Counted from the stretch's first letter, positions 1-6,673 are shown. The stretch: DNA of 10,472 nucleotides from Chlamydiia bacterium (GCA_020440405.1 JAGROF010000157.1:1-10472); one strand, 5' to 3'. A program made the numbers and translations. The notes: a model not told the origin generated them from the sequence alone.

Positions 1-30
1 CTGTTGTCTTAGGCGAATCTTTAGTGCCAT
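1..30 (-). CDS. rpsP: 30S ribosomal protein S16, first 10 codons (cut by window edge)
   Basis: Only the N-terminus lies in the window. Reading the minus strand from the ATG at 30–28 gives M-A-L-K-I-R-L-R-Q-Q, the characteristic start of bacterial ribosomal protein S16, a small-subunit assembly protein. A Shine-Dalgarno GGAG lies at 43–40, nine bases ahead of the ATG, which supports the start. In Chlamydia, from memory, rpsP directly follows ffh (then trmD and rplS). Here it lies downstream of ffh on the same strand but about 800 bp away, with an opposite-strand gene between. Ten residues are little evidence on their own; the call rests on the N-terminal match, the SD and the expected neighbour. 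Confidence 0.78.
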   Translation of the reverse strand, partial: MALKIRLRQQ

Positions 31-53
31 GACGATAAACTCCAATTCATAAA

Positions 54-842
54 ATGGTAAGACCGCTCAGCATAAACGATCGCCGAAAAAAATGGTATAA
101 AAATCCTAAAGCGAAGTATTATTCGCGCCGGAAAACAAGGAATAACGCATGGAAATCTTACCTTTTCAAACAAATTCTATCACAAAAAGATGGATGGAGC
201 ATCAACACACCACTCAAGAAGTTGTGGCTCTCTCCCTCATTACAGGCTCTCTCTCCTTCATTGGATGAAAAGGCGAATCTAAACCTTTTATTTTTAATTG
301 GGCTCACCACTTTTGCCGCTTCTACATTCTTGATCCCAAGACTCTCACACTTTTTCCTTCCTGTAGCTACCCTGTATCCTTATGAGGCATTATTCTCCAA
401 AGAAAAAACTTTATCAGAATGCGCTCCCCAATCTCTAGAGCTGGTGACACTTTCTCTTTTTTGCTATTTAGGAGCTATAATAGGACTCGGAATGCGCTGC
501 AGACTAGGCCCTAAAAATACCTCTCCTACCTTTCCTTTAGTCGCAAGGATTCCTCTATATACCTGTACAGGATTTTTCTCGGTGATAATACCCTCCTTCT
601 TAGTCCTCTACATTACAAAAAACTCCATATCAGAAGCATTCCAAAAGAGGTTAACATCCATAGATCAACAGGGGATTTCGAACCTCCAAGCACTAAAAGA
701 GCATTTGGATACGCAATTTCCTGACCTTACAGAAAAAATCATAACCACAGGTTTTTGTATAATTATTAAAGTGCGGATGGAGTTCGCGAAGCTTTCCTAC
801 GAGCAAGCCCACCAAGAACTCAAAGACTTACTTAATACATAG
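54..842 (+). CDS. Hypothetical membrane protein lodged between ffh and rpsP
   Basis: I do not recognise this 262-residue protein. Residues 1–45 are strongly basic (many Arg/Lys, several Tyr/Trp). Three hydrophobic stretches follow at about 75–107, 128–148 and 162–187, then a soluble tail (about 190–262) with helical, weakly coiled-coil character. No catalytic motif is visible and no signal peptide is clear. The ATG at 54 has no recognisable Shine-Dalgarno. In-frame stops at 30–32 and 36–38 rule out an upstream ATG; in-frame TTG codons near residues 57 and 70 are alternatives without better SDs. It starts 23 bp from the divergent rpsP ATG and its last 15 bp overlap the end of ffh tail-to-tail. 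It looks more AT-rich than ffh. No minus-strand frame is open across this stretch, so it is the likely gene here. It may be a lineage-specific envelope or inclusion-type protein, but that is only inference. Confidence 0.62.
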   Translation: MVRPLSINDRRKKWYKNPKAKYYSRRKTRNNAWKSYLFKQILSQKDGWSINTPLKKLWLSPSLQALSPSLDEKANLNLLFLIGLTTFAASTFLIPRLSHFFLPVATLYPYEALFSKEKTLSECAPQSLELVTLSLFCYLGAIIGLGMRCRLGPKNTSPTFPLVARIPLYTCTGFFSVIIPSFLVLYITKNSISEAFQKRLTSIDQQGISNLQALKEHLDTQFPDLTEKIITTGFCIIIKVRMEFAKLSYEQAHQELKDLLNT

Positions 843-2195
843 GGATGAAGCGCCTCCTTTGAGGGCACCAAGTTGATCTTTCATTGCAGGATCATTCATA
901 AACTTCTTCTTCATACCGGGCATCTTTTTCATCATTTGCTTGATCCGCTTAAAGCTTTTGATCATCCGGTTGACATCATCGATGGAGGTGCCGCTGCCGC
1001 TAGCGATCCGCCGCCGGCGTGGAGGCAATAGTTCATCAAGTCCAAGGCGCTCGTTGGGTGTCATCGAAAGGATAATCGCTTCGATTTTCCCTAGCTCCTT
1101 GTCCGACATATCAAAGTCCCCTCCCAGCTTGTTAAAGCCAGGAACCATAGAGAGAAGGCCTTTGAGAGAGCCCATTTTCTTGATGGAGCGCATTTGCTTA
1201 AGGAAGTCATCGAAGGTAAAGGAAGCTTTCCGGAGTTTTTTCTCCATTTTTAGGGCTTCTTCTTCGTCGACATGCTCCTGCGCTTTTTTTACGAGGTTGA
1301 TGACATCCCCCATCCCCAAGATCCGATCGGCCATTGATTGAGGATTAAAGAGCTGGAAGTCGGTGACTTTTTCTCCAATCCCTTCAAACTTGAGGGGTTT
1401 TCCTGTCACTTCTCGAATGGAAATCGCCGCTCCTGCGCGGGTATTCCCATCAAGCATCGTGAGAATTGTCCCTGTGACAGCAATGCGACTATCGAATTCA
1501 GCAGCGGTTTTGACTGCATCTTGCCCCGTTGCTGCATTGGCAACAAATAGGACTTCGTGAGGATTCACCGCACCCCGAATTTTCTCGAGCTCTTTCATTA
1601 GCTCTTCATCGATATGAAGGCGGCCTGCTGTATCGATAATCAGAACGTCAAAGGCCTCTTTTTTGGCGCGATCGAGTGCATTTTTAGCCACTTTAACGGC
1701 ATTTTTTTGATCCCGCTCGGCATGAATGAGCACCTCAATTTGCGCTCCCAATGTTTCGAGCTGATCGATTGCCGCAGGGCGCTGCAAGTCGCAGGCAGCG
1801 ATAAGAACTTTTTTGTTTTGCTTAGTTAAGTAGAGGGCAAGCTTTGCCGACTGAGTGGTTTTTCCCGAACCTTGAAGTCCACACATGAGAATGACAGAGG
1901 GGCGGCGGCCCGTGTCGAGCTCTGCCTCATCTTCCCCCATCAATGCCATGAGCTCATCATGGACTATTTTGGTAAACAGGTCTCCAGCGCTCACCGATTT
2001 GAGCACCTCTTCCCCGAGAGCCTTTTCCTTCACCCGCTTGATAAAGTTTTTGGCCACGGTGTAGTTCACATCCGCATCAAGAAGGGCCATCCGAACCTCT
2101 CGCACGGCATCCGAAACGTTTTCTTCCGTTAACTTCTTTTTGGAAGCAAGGGCTGTGAAAACATTTTGAAAAGTTTCTGTGATCCCACCAAACAT
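828..2195 (-). CDS. ffh: Signal recognition particle GTPase Ffh (SRP54)
   Basis: Ffh binds signal sequences and 4.5S RNA and, with FtsY, delivers ribosomes to the inner membrane. The 455 residues match the usual length. The N domain (1–90) keeps the ALLDADVN motif. The G domain has the P-loop GLQGSGKTT (106–114), DLQRPAA (136–142), DTAGR (188–192) and GEK (274–276). The M domain (about 325–435) is Met-rich and carries the RNA-binding RRRRIASGSG stretch (393–402). Signature positions differ from the family: the G4 motif TKxD reads TMLD (246–249), the usual DAMTGQ reads NAATGQ (220–225), and DARGG reads NTRAG (251–255). The ATG is preceded by TAAGGA five bases upstream. It follows prmC after 29 bp, so it is probably co-transcribed. 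Its end overlaps the opposite-strand gene by 15 bp, and the C-terminus (SSLCIK) is encoded in that overlap. Confidence 0.96.
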   Translation of the reverse strand: MFGGITETFQNVFTALASKKKLTEENVSDAVREVRMALLDADVNYTVAKNFIKRVKEKALGEEVLKSVSAGDLFTKIVHDELMALMGEDEAELDTGRRPSVILMCGLQGSGKTTQSAKLALYLTKQNKKVLIAACDLQRPAAIDQLETLGAQIEVLIHAERDQKNAVKVAKNALDRAKKEAFDVLIIDTAGRLHIDEELMKELEKIRGAVNPHEVLFVANAATGQDAVKTAAEFDSRIAVTGTILTMLDGNTRAGAAISIREVTGKPLKFEGIGEKVTDFQLFNPQSMADRILGMGDVINLVKKAQEHVDEEEALKMEKKLRKASFTFDDFLKQMRSIKKMGSLKGLLSMVPGFNKLGGDFDMSDKELGKIEAIILSMTPNERLGLDELLPPRRRRIASGSGTSIDDVNRMIKSFKRIKQMMKKMPGMKKKFMNDPAMKDQLGALKGGASSLCIK

Positions 2196-2224
2196 ATCAG
2201 TCCTTAGGCTTGAAAGTTTGTATT

Positions 2225-3067
2225 TTACTCTGTTTCGGGGTGATATTCAAGGAAAAAGAACCGGTCATGCCCTGCCCAATCTTTTTCGCACCGCTTTTGT
2301 TTCCAATGACTTTGGTGAAAGATCTGATGAAGAGCCTCTCCTTGGTCCTCTCCAATTTCAAAAAAGATTTGAGCTTGGGGGTTAAGATAGGGAGGAAGCG
2401 TGCGGCTTAGCCGCTCATAGAAATCGACCCCTCCCACTAAAGCACGTTTGGGCTCAAAGAGACGCACTTCATCTTCAAGCTTGTCATAGGCTTCAGCGGT
2501 CACATAAGGAGGATTGCACACCACCACATCGCAGGTTTTCCCTTCAAAAGGCTCTAAAAGATCTCCGTGAACAATTTCCACAGCCAGCTCATTCTTCAGA
2601 GCATTGTCTCTTGCGACAGCTAATGCCTCTTGCGAAATATCTGAGAGAGTCACGCTGCAGTCAGGGCGTTGATCTTTCAAGGACAGCCCCAAACACCCTG
2701 ATCCAGTGCAAAGGTCCCAAATCGTTAGCGGGGTTTGAGGAAGCGCTTTCCCAATGAGACTGGCAAGGATTTCAGTTTCCTGCCGCGGAATCAGGGTCTC
2801 GGGAGTCACCTTGAGCTGGAGGTTTAAGAATTCTACCTCTCCAAGAATATAGGCAAGAGGCTCTTTATTTCCTTTGCGCTTGATCCAGTTCCGATAGATC
2901 TCAAGTTCTTTGTCCTCTAACGGCGCATCATAATCAAAATAGAGTTCTAGCCGCTTTTTATTAAGAAGGGTTGCCAAAAGCTCTTCCGCTTCCCGCCGTG
3001 CATGCTGCACCCCCTTTTTCTCTAAAAATTCTGTGGAGAGTTGAACAACTTCTCGAATGTTACGCAT
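2225..3067 (-). CDS. prmC: Release factor glutamine methyltransferase PrmC (HemK)
   Basis: PrmC transfers a methyl group from S-adenosylmethionine to the Gln of the GGQ loop in class-1 release factors, which raises termination efficiency. At 280 residues it is of normal size. An N-terminal helical domain (1–80) precedes a Rossmann-type methyltransferase fold with IPRQETE (93–99), the SAM-binding DLCTGSG (118–124) and the substrate-glutamine NPPY motif (185–188). The start codon lies inside the end of prfA, sharing ATGCGTAA (8-bp overlap), with an AGGA element about eight bases upstream inside prfA. Translation is therefore probably coupled to that of its own substrate, PrfA. ffh follows 29 bp later. 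No motif is missing. Confidence 0.96.
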   Translation of the reverse strand: MRNIREVVQLSTEFLEKKGVQHARREAEELLATLLNKKRLELYFDYDAPLEDKELEIYRNWIKRKGNKEPLAYILGEVEFLNLQLKVTPETLIPRQETEILASLIGKALPQTPLTIWDLCTGSGCLGLSLKDQRPDCSVTLSDISQEALAVARDNALKNELAVEIVHGDLLEPFEGKTCDVVVCNPPYVTAEAYDKLEDEVRLFEPKRALVGGVDFYERLSRTLPPYLNPQAQIFFEIGEDQGEALHQIFHQSHWKQKRCEKDWAGHDRFFFLEYHPETE

Positions 3068-4124
3068 GCAGTTTTTCCTGGTAAAAGTGGCTGATGAGGG
3101 CTTCTGAGATTTCTTCTAAGTCCCCTTCCATCACTTGATCCAGCTTATAGAGAGTCAGATTGATCCGGTGGTCGGTCACACGATTTTGAGAGTAGTTATA
3201 CGTGCGGATCCGCTCAGAGCGATCTCCCGAACCCACTTGACTCGAGCGCAAGGACGCCCGTTCTTCTTGCTGCTTTCGCCGCTTTTCTTCCGCAAGCTTT
3301 GCAGAAAGAACGCGCATTGCTTTTTCTTTATTCTTATGTTGCGATCGTTCTTCTTGGCAATAAACCACAACACCTGAAGGAATGTGAGTGATCCGAACCG
3401 CTGAGTCGGTGGTGTTAACATGTTGTCCTCCCGCTCCTGAGGCGCGGTAGGTATCGATTTTGAGCTCACTTTCATCGATAACAATCTTTTCTTCTGCCGT
3501 GGGCTCCATAAGAACCGCCACGGTAATCGCAGAAGTATGCACACGCCCTTGGGTTTCCGTCACAGGAACGCGTTGGACCCGATGCGTACCTGCTTCATAT
3601 TGCAAGTAACGGTGAACGTTTTTTCCACTGAGTGAGATAATATATTCTTTATAGCCCCCCGCTTCAGAATCAGCTAGGGCAAGGGTTTCATATTTCCACC
3701 CCATTTGATCGGCAAAGAGGCGGTACATCCGGACGCAATCGCCCACGAAAATGGCCGCTTCATCTCCTCCCGTTCCTGCACGGAGTTCCATAATGACGTT
3801 CGCATGATCATTGGGATCTGGAGGAACTAAAAGGGTCTCAATTTTAGACTGGAAGAGCTCAACGTTTTTTTCAAGCTTCTCAATATCTTCACGGATAACT
3901 TCAGCGAACTCAGGATCCTTTTCTTCTTTGAGAAGAGCACGGTTACTCTCTAACTCTTTTTGAGAGGTTTGAAACTGTTCGTAAACACTTTTGAGTTCCG
4001 AAAGATAAGCATGTTCCTGCGAGAGCTCGCGATACCTTTTTTGATCCGAGTGGATATTAGGATCACCGAGTGCTGCCTCCACTTCTTCAAAGCGCTTTAG
4101 CAGCCCCTGCAGTTTCTGTTCCAA
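3060..4124 (-). CDS. prfA: Peptide chain release factor 1 (RF1)
   Basis: RF1 recognises UAA and UAG in the ribosomal A site and triggers peptidyl-tRNA hydrolysis. The 354 residues fit the family (E. coli 360). A helical N-terminal domain (1–100) is followed by the PxT codon-reading motif, here PVT (187–189), which marks RF1 rather than RF2 (SPF). The catalytic loop GAGGQHVN has GGQ at 232–234. The start chosen is TTG at 4124–4122, because AAAGGAG (4139–4133) lies eight bases upstream and the resulting N-terminus matches the family; an ATT two codons earlier is too close to the SD, and no ATG is available. The last codons overlap prmC, whose product methylates Gln234. Upstream, a 161-bp palindrome separates it from rpmE. 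Confidence 0.96.
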   Translation of the reverse strand: MEQKLQGLLKRFEEVEAALGDPNIHSDQKRYRELSQEHAYLSELKSVYEQFQTSQKELESNRALLKEEKDPEFAEVIREDIEKLEKNVELFQSKIETLLVPPDPNDHANVIMELRAGTGGDEAAIFVGDCVRMYRLFADQMGWKYETLALADSEAGGYKEYIISLSGKNVHRYLQYEAGTHRVQRVPVTETQGRVHTSAITVAVLMEPTAEEKIVIDESELKIDTYRASGAGGQHVNTTDSAVRITHIPSGVVVYCQEERSQHKNKEKAMRVLSAKLAEEKRRKQQEERASLRSSQVGSGDRSERIRTYNYSQNRVTDHRINLTLYKLDQVMEGDLEEISEALISHFYQEKLHA

Positions 4125-4141
4125 AGCAATTACTCCTTTAA

Positions 4142-4302
4142 AAATAGTGTCGTCATGAGCTGCTCATTCCTAAAGCGGCTCCTATGGAAAATTTCATCGT
4201 TGCCCTGCTTCAAAAGCCCGACCCGGGCTTTCTCCATCGGACGCCTTGAACTTTCCTCATAGGAGCCACTTCTTGAATGACTATCTCGTGACAACACTAT
4301 TT
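4142..4302. repeat. 161-bp imperfect palindrome between rpmE and prfA
   Basis: The two ends are inverted copies of each other. The outer 45 bases match at about 36 positions, beginning AAATAGTGTYGTCAYGAG and ending with a shared GGCTCCTATG. The similarity weakens inwards, and the centre is a perfect hairpin, AAAGCCCG-ACC-CGGGCTTT (4213–4231). The element fills almost exactly the space between the rpmE stop codon, which lies in one arm, and the prfA Shine-Dalgarno. In the minus-strand transcript the stem is followed by UAUUUUUA, so it could act as a terminator or RNase III substrate. It could equally be a miniature inverted-repeat element. I found no convincing target-site duplication and no second copy in this window. 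Confidence 0.8.
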
Positions 4303-4647
4303 AGGAGGAGTTTTTTTCTTGGCCGTCGTCTTTTTAGCTGCCACTTTTTTAGCTGCAGGCTTTTTCTTGTCCTGCTGCTTATCCTGCGCTTCTTTGGCAG
4401 GTTGCACCTTTCGGCTGTATCGCTTTTTAAACTTGTCAACACGCCCTTCTGAGTCCACAAACTGCTGGCTTCCTGTAAAGAAAGGATGCGAAGCAGAGGA
4501 GATCGGCACTTTATAGACAGGGTACTCTTTTCCTTCATAGGTTTCCGTTTCTTCAGGTTGCAACGTACTTCCACACACAAATTTATGCCCTGTTGCCGTA
4601 TCGACAAACAAAATCTCTTGATAGGGAGGATGTCCTTCTTTCTTCAT
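4297..4647 (-). CDS. rpmE2: 50S ribosomal protein L31 type B with basic C-terminal tail
   Basis: This is a large-subunit protein at the central protuberance and subunit bridge. The L31 core (residues 1–78) shows HPPY near the start and SSxSHPFFTG…[12 protein letters not shown] (50–77). It is the zinc-free type B form: the four zinc-binding cysteines of type A are absent and only Cys25 is present. Residues about 79–116 form a low-complexity tail of Lys, Ala, Thr and Pro (repeats such as KKPAAKK and AKKTTAKKK) resembling a histone H1 tail; the total of 116 compares with about 80–90 for most L31B. A shorter basic tail occurs, from memory, in Chlamydia L31. AAGGA lies eight bases before the ATG. 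It heads the prfA–prmC–ffh cluster. Many chlamydial annotations call this gene rpmE. Confidence 0.93.
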   Translation of the reverse strand: MKKEGHPPYQEILFVDTATGHKFVCGSTLQPEETETYEGKEYPVYKVPISSASHPFFTGSQQFVDSEGRVDKFKKRYSRKVQPAKEAQDKQQDKKKPAAKKVAAKKTTAKKKTPPK

Positions 4648-4678
4648 GCAGATATTCCTTTGATAGCTTTATCGCATC

Positions 4679-4707
4679 ATTAAACCTTAGTGAAGGATAA
4701 AAAACAA
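4679..4707 (-). promoter_or_regulatory. Candidate sigma70-type promoter for rpmE operon
   Basis: On the minus strand, TTGTTT (4707–4702) and TTTAAT (4684–4679) are separated by 17 bp. The -10 matches consensus at five of six positions and the -35 at three. A transcript would start about 25 bases ahead of the rpmE ATG and include its AAGGA. The region is AT-rich, so chance matches are easy; this is a candidate only. Confidence 0.35.
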
Positions 4708-4750
4708 CATAAAACCTGATTTTTTAATCCCGTTATGCTAACCTCTAGGC

Positions 4751-5659
4751 ATGATGAACAACTATCAAACGTTTCGTTTAGGTCCACGAGCCACGCCTAA
4801 GATTGTCAAATGGACAATTGTTGCAACACTTATTTTAAGTTTGTTTGCCCTGATTTCAAATGCTCTGTTTACACAGGTATTTGGAATCCCCAGCCCGCAA
4901 CACCTGTTTAGTCTGACAACATGGGGAGTGCACAAATTTTTTATTTGGCAGTTTATCTCCTACCTCTTTATCCAACCCCTAGCTGGGGGAGGGATTTCCA
5001 TGGCACTGATCCTCCACATCTTTTTTGATCTCTACCTTCTGTGGGCCATTGGATCATCTCTTATTCAAGCGCGGGGCGAAAAACACTTTATAGGTCTCTA
5101 CTTTGGGGGCGCTCTGTTTGTCGGGGTCATTGCCTATCTATGTCTCTTCCTTTTTGGTTCTCCCCTTCCTTTTGCGGGAGCAACTACATCGATCTACATC
5201 CTCCTCATTGGATGGGCCTTCCTCTTTCCTGAAGCCAATATCATGCTTTTTCTTCTCCTTCCTGTCCGTGCCAAATGGCTGGTCTTCGGATTGATTGGAG
5301 TGAATTTGTTCCTCGACTTTTCCAACGGGAATTTCCTCTCTTTCTTTGTGACACTTGCTGCAATGCTCTACGGGTATCTTTACTCTGTCCTTGTCTGGGA
5401 AATTCTGGGCCCCTTTGCCCGTCTTCATGAAATGGAAAAGAAGATGATTTACTTGAAGAGGAGAGTGCGTAGCCGCTTTCGAAAAGTGGTCGACATCGAA
5501 ATTCAGCCCTCAAAAGTCTATGACTTCAAGACAGGGAAAGCAATTATCCAAGACGATGAGTTCATGGATGCCTGTCTTGATAAGATCTCTCGCAAGGGAA
5601 AAGCCTCCCTCACCTGGCGCGAGCGCCTCCGTATGTGGCGCATCTCCCGCAAAACCTAG
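4751..5659 (+). CDS. Rhomboid-fold membrane protein, catalytic residues apparently lost
   Basis: This is a polytopic membrane protein of 302 residues. Predicted membrane segments lie near 22–44, 62–76, 83–105, 113–136, 143–160, 162–190 and 195–218. The layout WQFISYLFIQP…LHIFFDLYLLWAIGSSL…FIGLYFGGAL…GATTSIYILLIGWAFLFP follows rhomboid proteases, but key positions differ. The GxSG nucleophile motif reads GATT (143–146), the oxyanion Asn of HxxxN reads Asp93, and the TM6 stretch where HLGG is expected reads TLAA (201–204). It is therefore probably a non-proteolytic pseudo-rhomboid. The cytosolic tail (220–302) is basic and ends in DDEFMDACLDKIS…SLTWRER (268–292), a motif seen at the C-terminus of many bacterial rhomboids (DUF6576-like, from memory). 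The SD is weak (TAGG); ATG at 4754 is an equally possible start. It stands alone, divergent from rpmE. Confidence 0.85.
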   Translation: MMNNYQTFRLGPRATPKIVKWTIVATLILSLFALISNALFTQVFGIPSPQHLFSLTTWGVHKFFIWQFISYLFIQPLAGGGISMALILHIFFDLYLLWAIGSSLIQARGEKHFIGLYFGGALFVGVIAYLCLFLFGSPLPFAGATTSIYILLIGWAFLFPEANIMLFLLLPVRAKWLVFGLIGVNLFLDFSNGNFLSFFVTLAAMLYGYLYSVLVWEILGPFARLHEMEKKMIYLKRRVRSRFRKVVDIEIQPSKVYDFKTGKAIIQDDEFMDACLDKISRKGKASLTWRERLRMWRISRKT

Positions 5660-5703
5660 ATATAGTGATTTCACTTTAAAAGTTTAAAGTGAAATCACTA
5701 TAT
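5660..5703. terminator. 44-bp near-perfect AT-rich hairpin after the rhomboid-like gene
   Basis: Immediately after the stop codon TAG (5657–5659), bases 5660–5680 are the exact reverse complement of 5683–5703, with only AG between: a 21-bp stem of which the innermost pairs must open to form a loop. There is no clean T-run on either side. It may be a bidirectional transcription stop or mRNA 3'-end protector for the two convergent genes, or the footprint of a small mobile repeat. Confidence 0.6.
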
Positions 5704-5734
5704 ATCAAGTCAACAAGCTGAGGTAGGGTTTTGA

Positions 5735-5803
5735 ACCACCGAGAGCACAGAGGACACAGAGGTATTGTTTCTCTGTGATCTCTATGTCCTCTGTGGCTTT
5801 TTA
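5735..5803. repeat. CACAGAGGA-type hairpin repeat followed by T-run
   Basis: The left arm (5735–5762) contains the tandem-like units GAGAGCACAGAGGACACAGA. The right arm (5770–5797) is its inverted, diverged copy (about 20 of 28 positions pair), with loop TATTGTTT. On the plus strand the hairpin is followed by CTTTTTATTT, so it could terminate the rhomboid-like transcript. Read as protein on the minus strand it gives HRGHRDHRE and PLCPLCSRW, peptides I recognise from spurious ORFs in many unrelated bacterial genomes. The element is therefore a widely scattered intergenic repeat rather than coding sequence. Confidence 0.7.
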
Positions 5804-5814
5804 TTTGCAAAGCA

Positions 5815-6042
5815 TTAGATAATTCTTGCTGCTGCCAAGACAGCCATCTTCGCAGAATGGAGCCCTTTGAGAACTCCCTCTTCATAGCGAAAATAGGGAT
5901 GGTTTTCGAGTTCAGGGTAGTCATTAGGCTGGAGGATATCGTCACTTGTCACGTTAGGAATGATTGAGGAAGCGAGCTCAAGGAGCTTTTTTTCTTGGTG
6001 GGTGATCATCTCATCAAAGAGGGCTTCCAGTGACTGTTTCAT
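5815..6042 (-). CDS. Small hypothetical protein coupled to tadA
   Basis: This is a 75-residue soluble protein with no membrane segment. The N-terminal half (1–28) looks like an amphipathic helix rich in Glu/Lys/Leu. The middle, DDILQPNDYPELENHPYFRY (34–53), is acidic and aromatic, and the end (54–75) is a short Ala-rich helix. I do not recognise a family. In C. trachomatis a small hypothetical gene (CT845, from memory) also neighbours tadA and could be its counterpart, unverified. The start ATG at 6042 lies 29 bp inside tadA, with AAAGGA six bases upstream. The good SD and overlap suggest translational coupling to tadA and a real gene despite its size. Confidence 0.72.
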   Translation of the reverse strand: MKQSLEALFDEMITHQEKKLLELASSIIPNVTSDDILQPNDYPELENHPYFRYEEGVLKGLHSAKMAVLAAARII

Positions 6043-6505
6043 GCTTCATCCTTTGGTTTTTAAAAAATTGTCTTAATAGATCTGCCGATTCTTCCTGAAG
6101 GACTCCTCCCTCAATCTGGGGAGTATGAGTGGGATGCTTGGGAGAAAAGGCATCGAGAAAGCTCCCATGCGCTCCATGGCGAAGATCTGGAGCACCATAG
6201 ACAATCCGGCCAACTCGGGAGAGAAGAAGGGCTCCTGCGCACATGAGACAGGGCTCGAGGGTCGTATAGAGGGTCGTCTCTAAAAGGCGCCAATCCCCCA
6301 GAGCCTGAGCCCCATGACGAATAACTAAGAGTTCAGCATGAGCGGTGGGGTCTTTCCGGCTTTCCATCTGATTATGGGCCTGAGCGATGATCTTTCCCTG
6401 GTGAAGCAGAATGGCTCCGACAGGCACTTCACCGGCTTCAAAGGCCTTTTGAGCCTCTTCTAAAGCCTTTTCCATCATCTGGGTATCAAAATATTTTTTT
6501 TCCAT
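6014..6505 (-). CDS. tadA: tRNA-specific adenosine deaminase TadA
   Basis: TadA deaminates adenosine 34 of tRNA-Arg(ACG) to inosine so that one tRNA reads CGU, CGC and CGA. The 163 residues match the family (E. coli 167). The cytidine-deaminase fold is complete: HAE (56–58) gives a zinc ligand and the catalytic proton-shuttling Glu58, and PCLMC (85–89) gives the two zinc cysteines. The EVPVGAILL start of the core (26–34) and ARD-like loop APDLRHGAHGS (105–115) are typical. The ATG at 6505 has no Shine-Dalgarno, and a good -10 element lies right in front of it, so the mRNA may be leaderless. The codons for the last nine residues overlap the small downstream gene. It is divergent from rpsO. Confidence 0.95.
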   Translation of the reverse strand: MEKKYFDTQMMEKALEEAQKAFEAGEVPVGAILLHQGKIIAQAHNQMESRKDPTAHAELLVIRHGAQALGDWRLLETTLYTTLEPCLMCAGALLLSRVGRIVYGAPDLRHGAHGSFLDAFSPKHPTHTPQIEGGVLQEESADLLRQFFKNQRMKHETVTGSPL

Positions 6506-6513
6506 ACCGAAAC

Positions 6514-6542
6514 ATCATAACGCAAAATGGTTTGCCGGTGAA
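6514..6542 (-). promoter_or_regulatory. Candidate tadA promoter giving a near-leaderless mRNA
   Basis: On the minus strand, TTCACC (6542–6537) and TATGAT (6519–6514) are spaced by 17 bp, matching sigma70 consensus at four and five of six positions. The expected start site, about seven bases after the -10, falls within zero to three bases of the tadA ATG (6505). No Shine-Dalgarno is present, in agreement with a leaderless transcript. Confidence 0.45.
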
Positions 6543-6571
6543 GACAAAAGAAATTTTGAGTCGGTAGCAGC

Positions 6572-6600
6572 TTGATCTTTATCTCTACCCTTGATACAAT
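6572..6600 (+). promoter_or_regulatory. Candidate rpsO promoter (sigma70-type)
   Basis: TTGATC (6572–6577) and TACAAT (6595–6600) are separated by 17 bp, the best promoter-like pair in the window (four and five of six consensus positions). Transcription would begin near 6607, giving a leader of about 67 bases before rpsO. That leader holds three copies of ATGTCT, including the one at the gene start, and an 11-codon frame (6625–6660) whose stop touches the rpsO SD. Confidence 0.55.
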
Positions 6601-6673
6601 GAATGCTGTCATAGTGATGAATTTATGTCTAAATCCTGCCTAACAATAAAATGTCTATAGGGAGTATAAATAA

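Noticed and set aside
2..52. Plus-strand frame open to a stop at 50–52, as the end of an upstream gene
   Set aside because: The same bases encode the S16 N-terminus on the minus strand with a good SD, so the short plus-strand frame is chance.
4142..4302. Target-site duplication proving transposition of the palindrome
   Set aside because: Only AT or ATTT-like flanks are shared, and these overlap the repeat ends themselves; not distinguishable from chance.
5676..5945. 89-codon minus-strand frame containing HRGHRDHRE
   Set aside because: It is created by the CACAGAGGA repeat and the hairpin, and overlaps the 75-residue gene that has a proper SD; this kind of false ORF is common.
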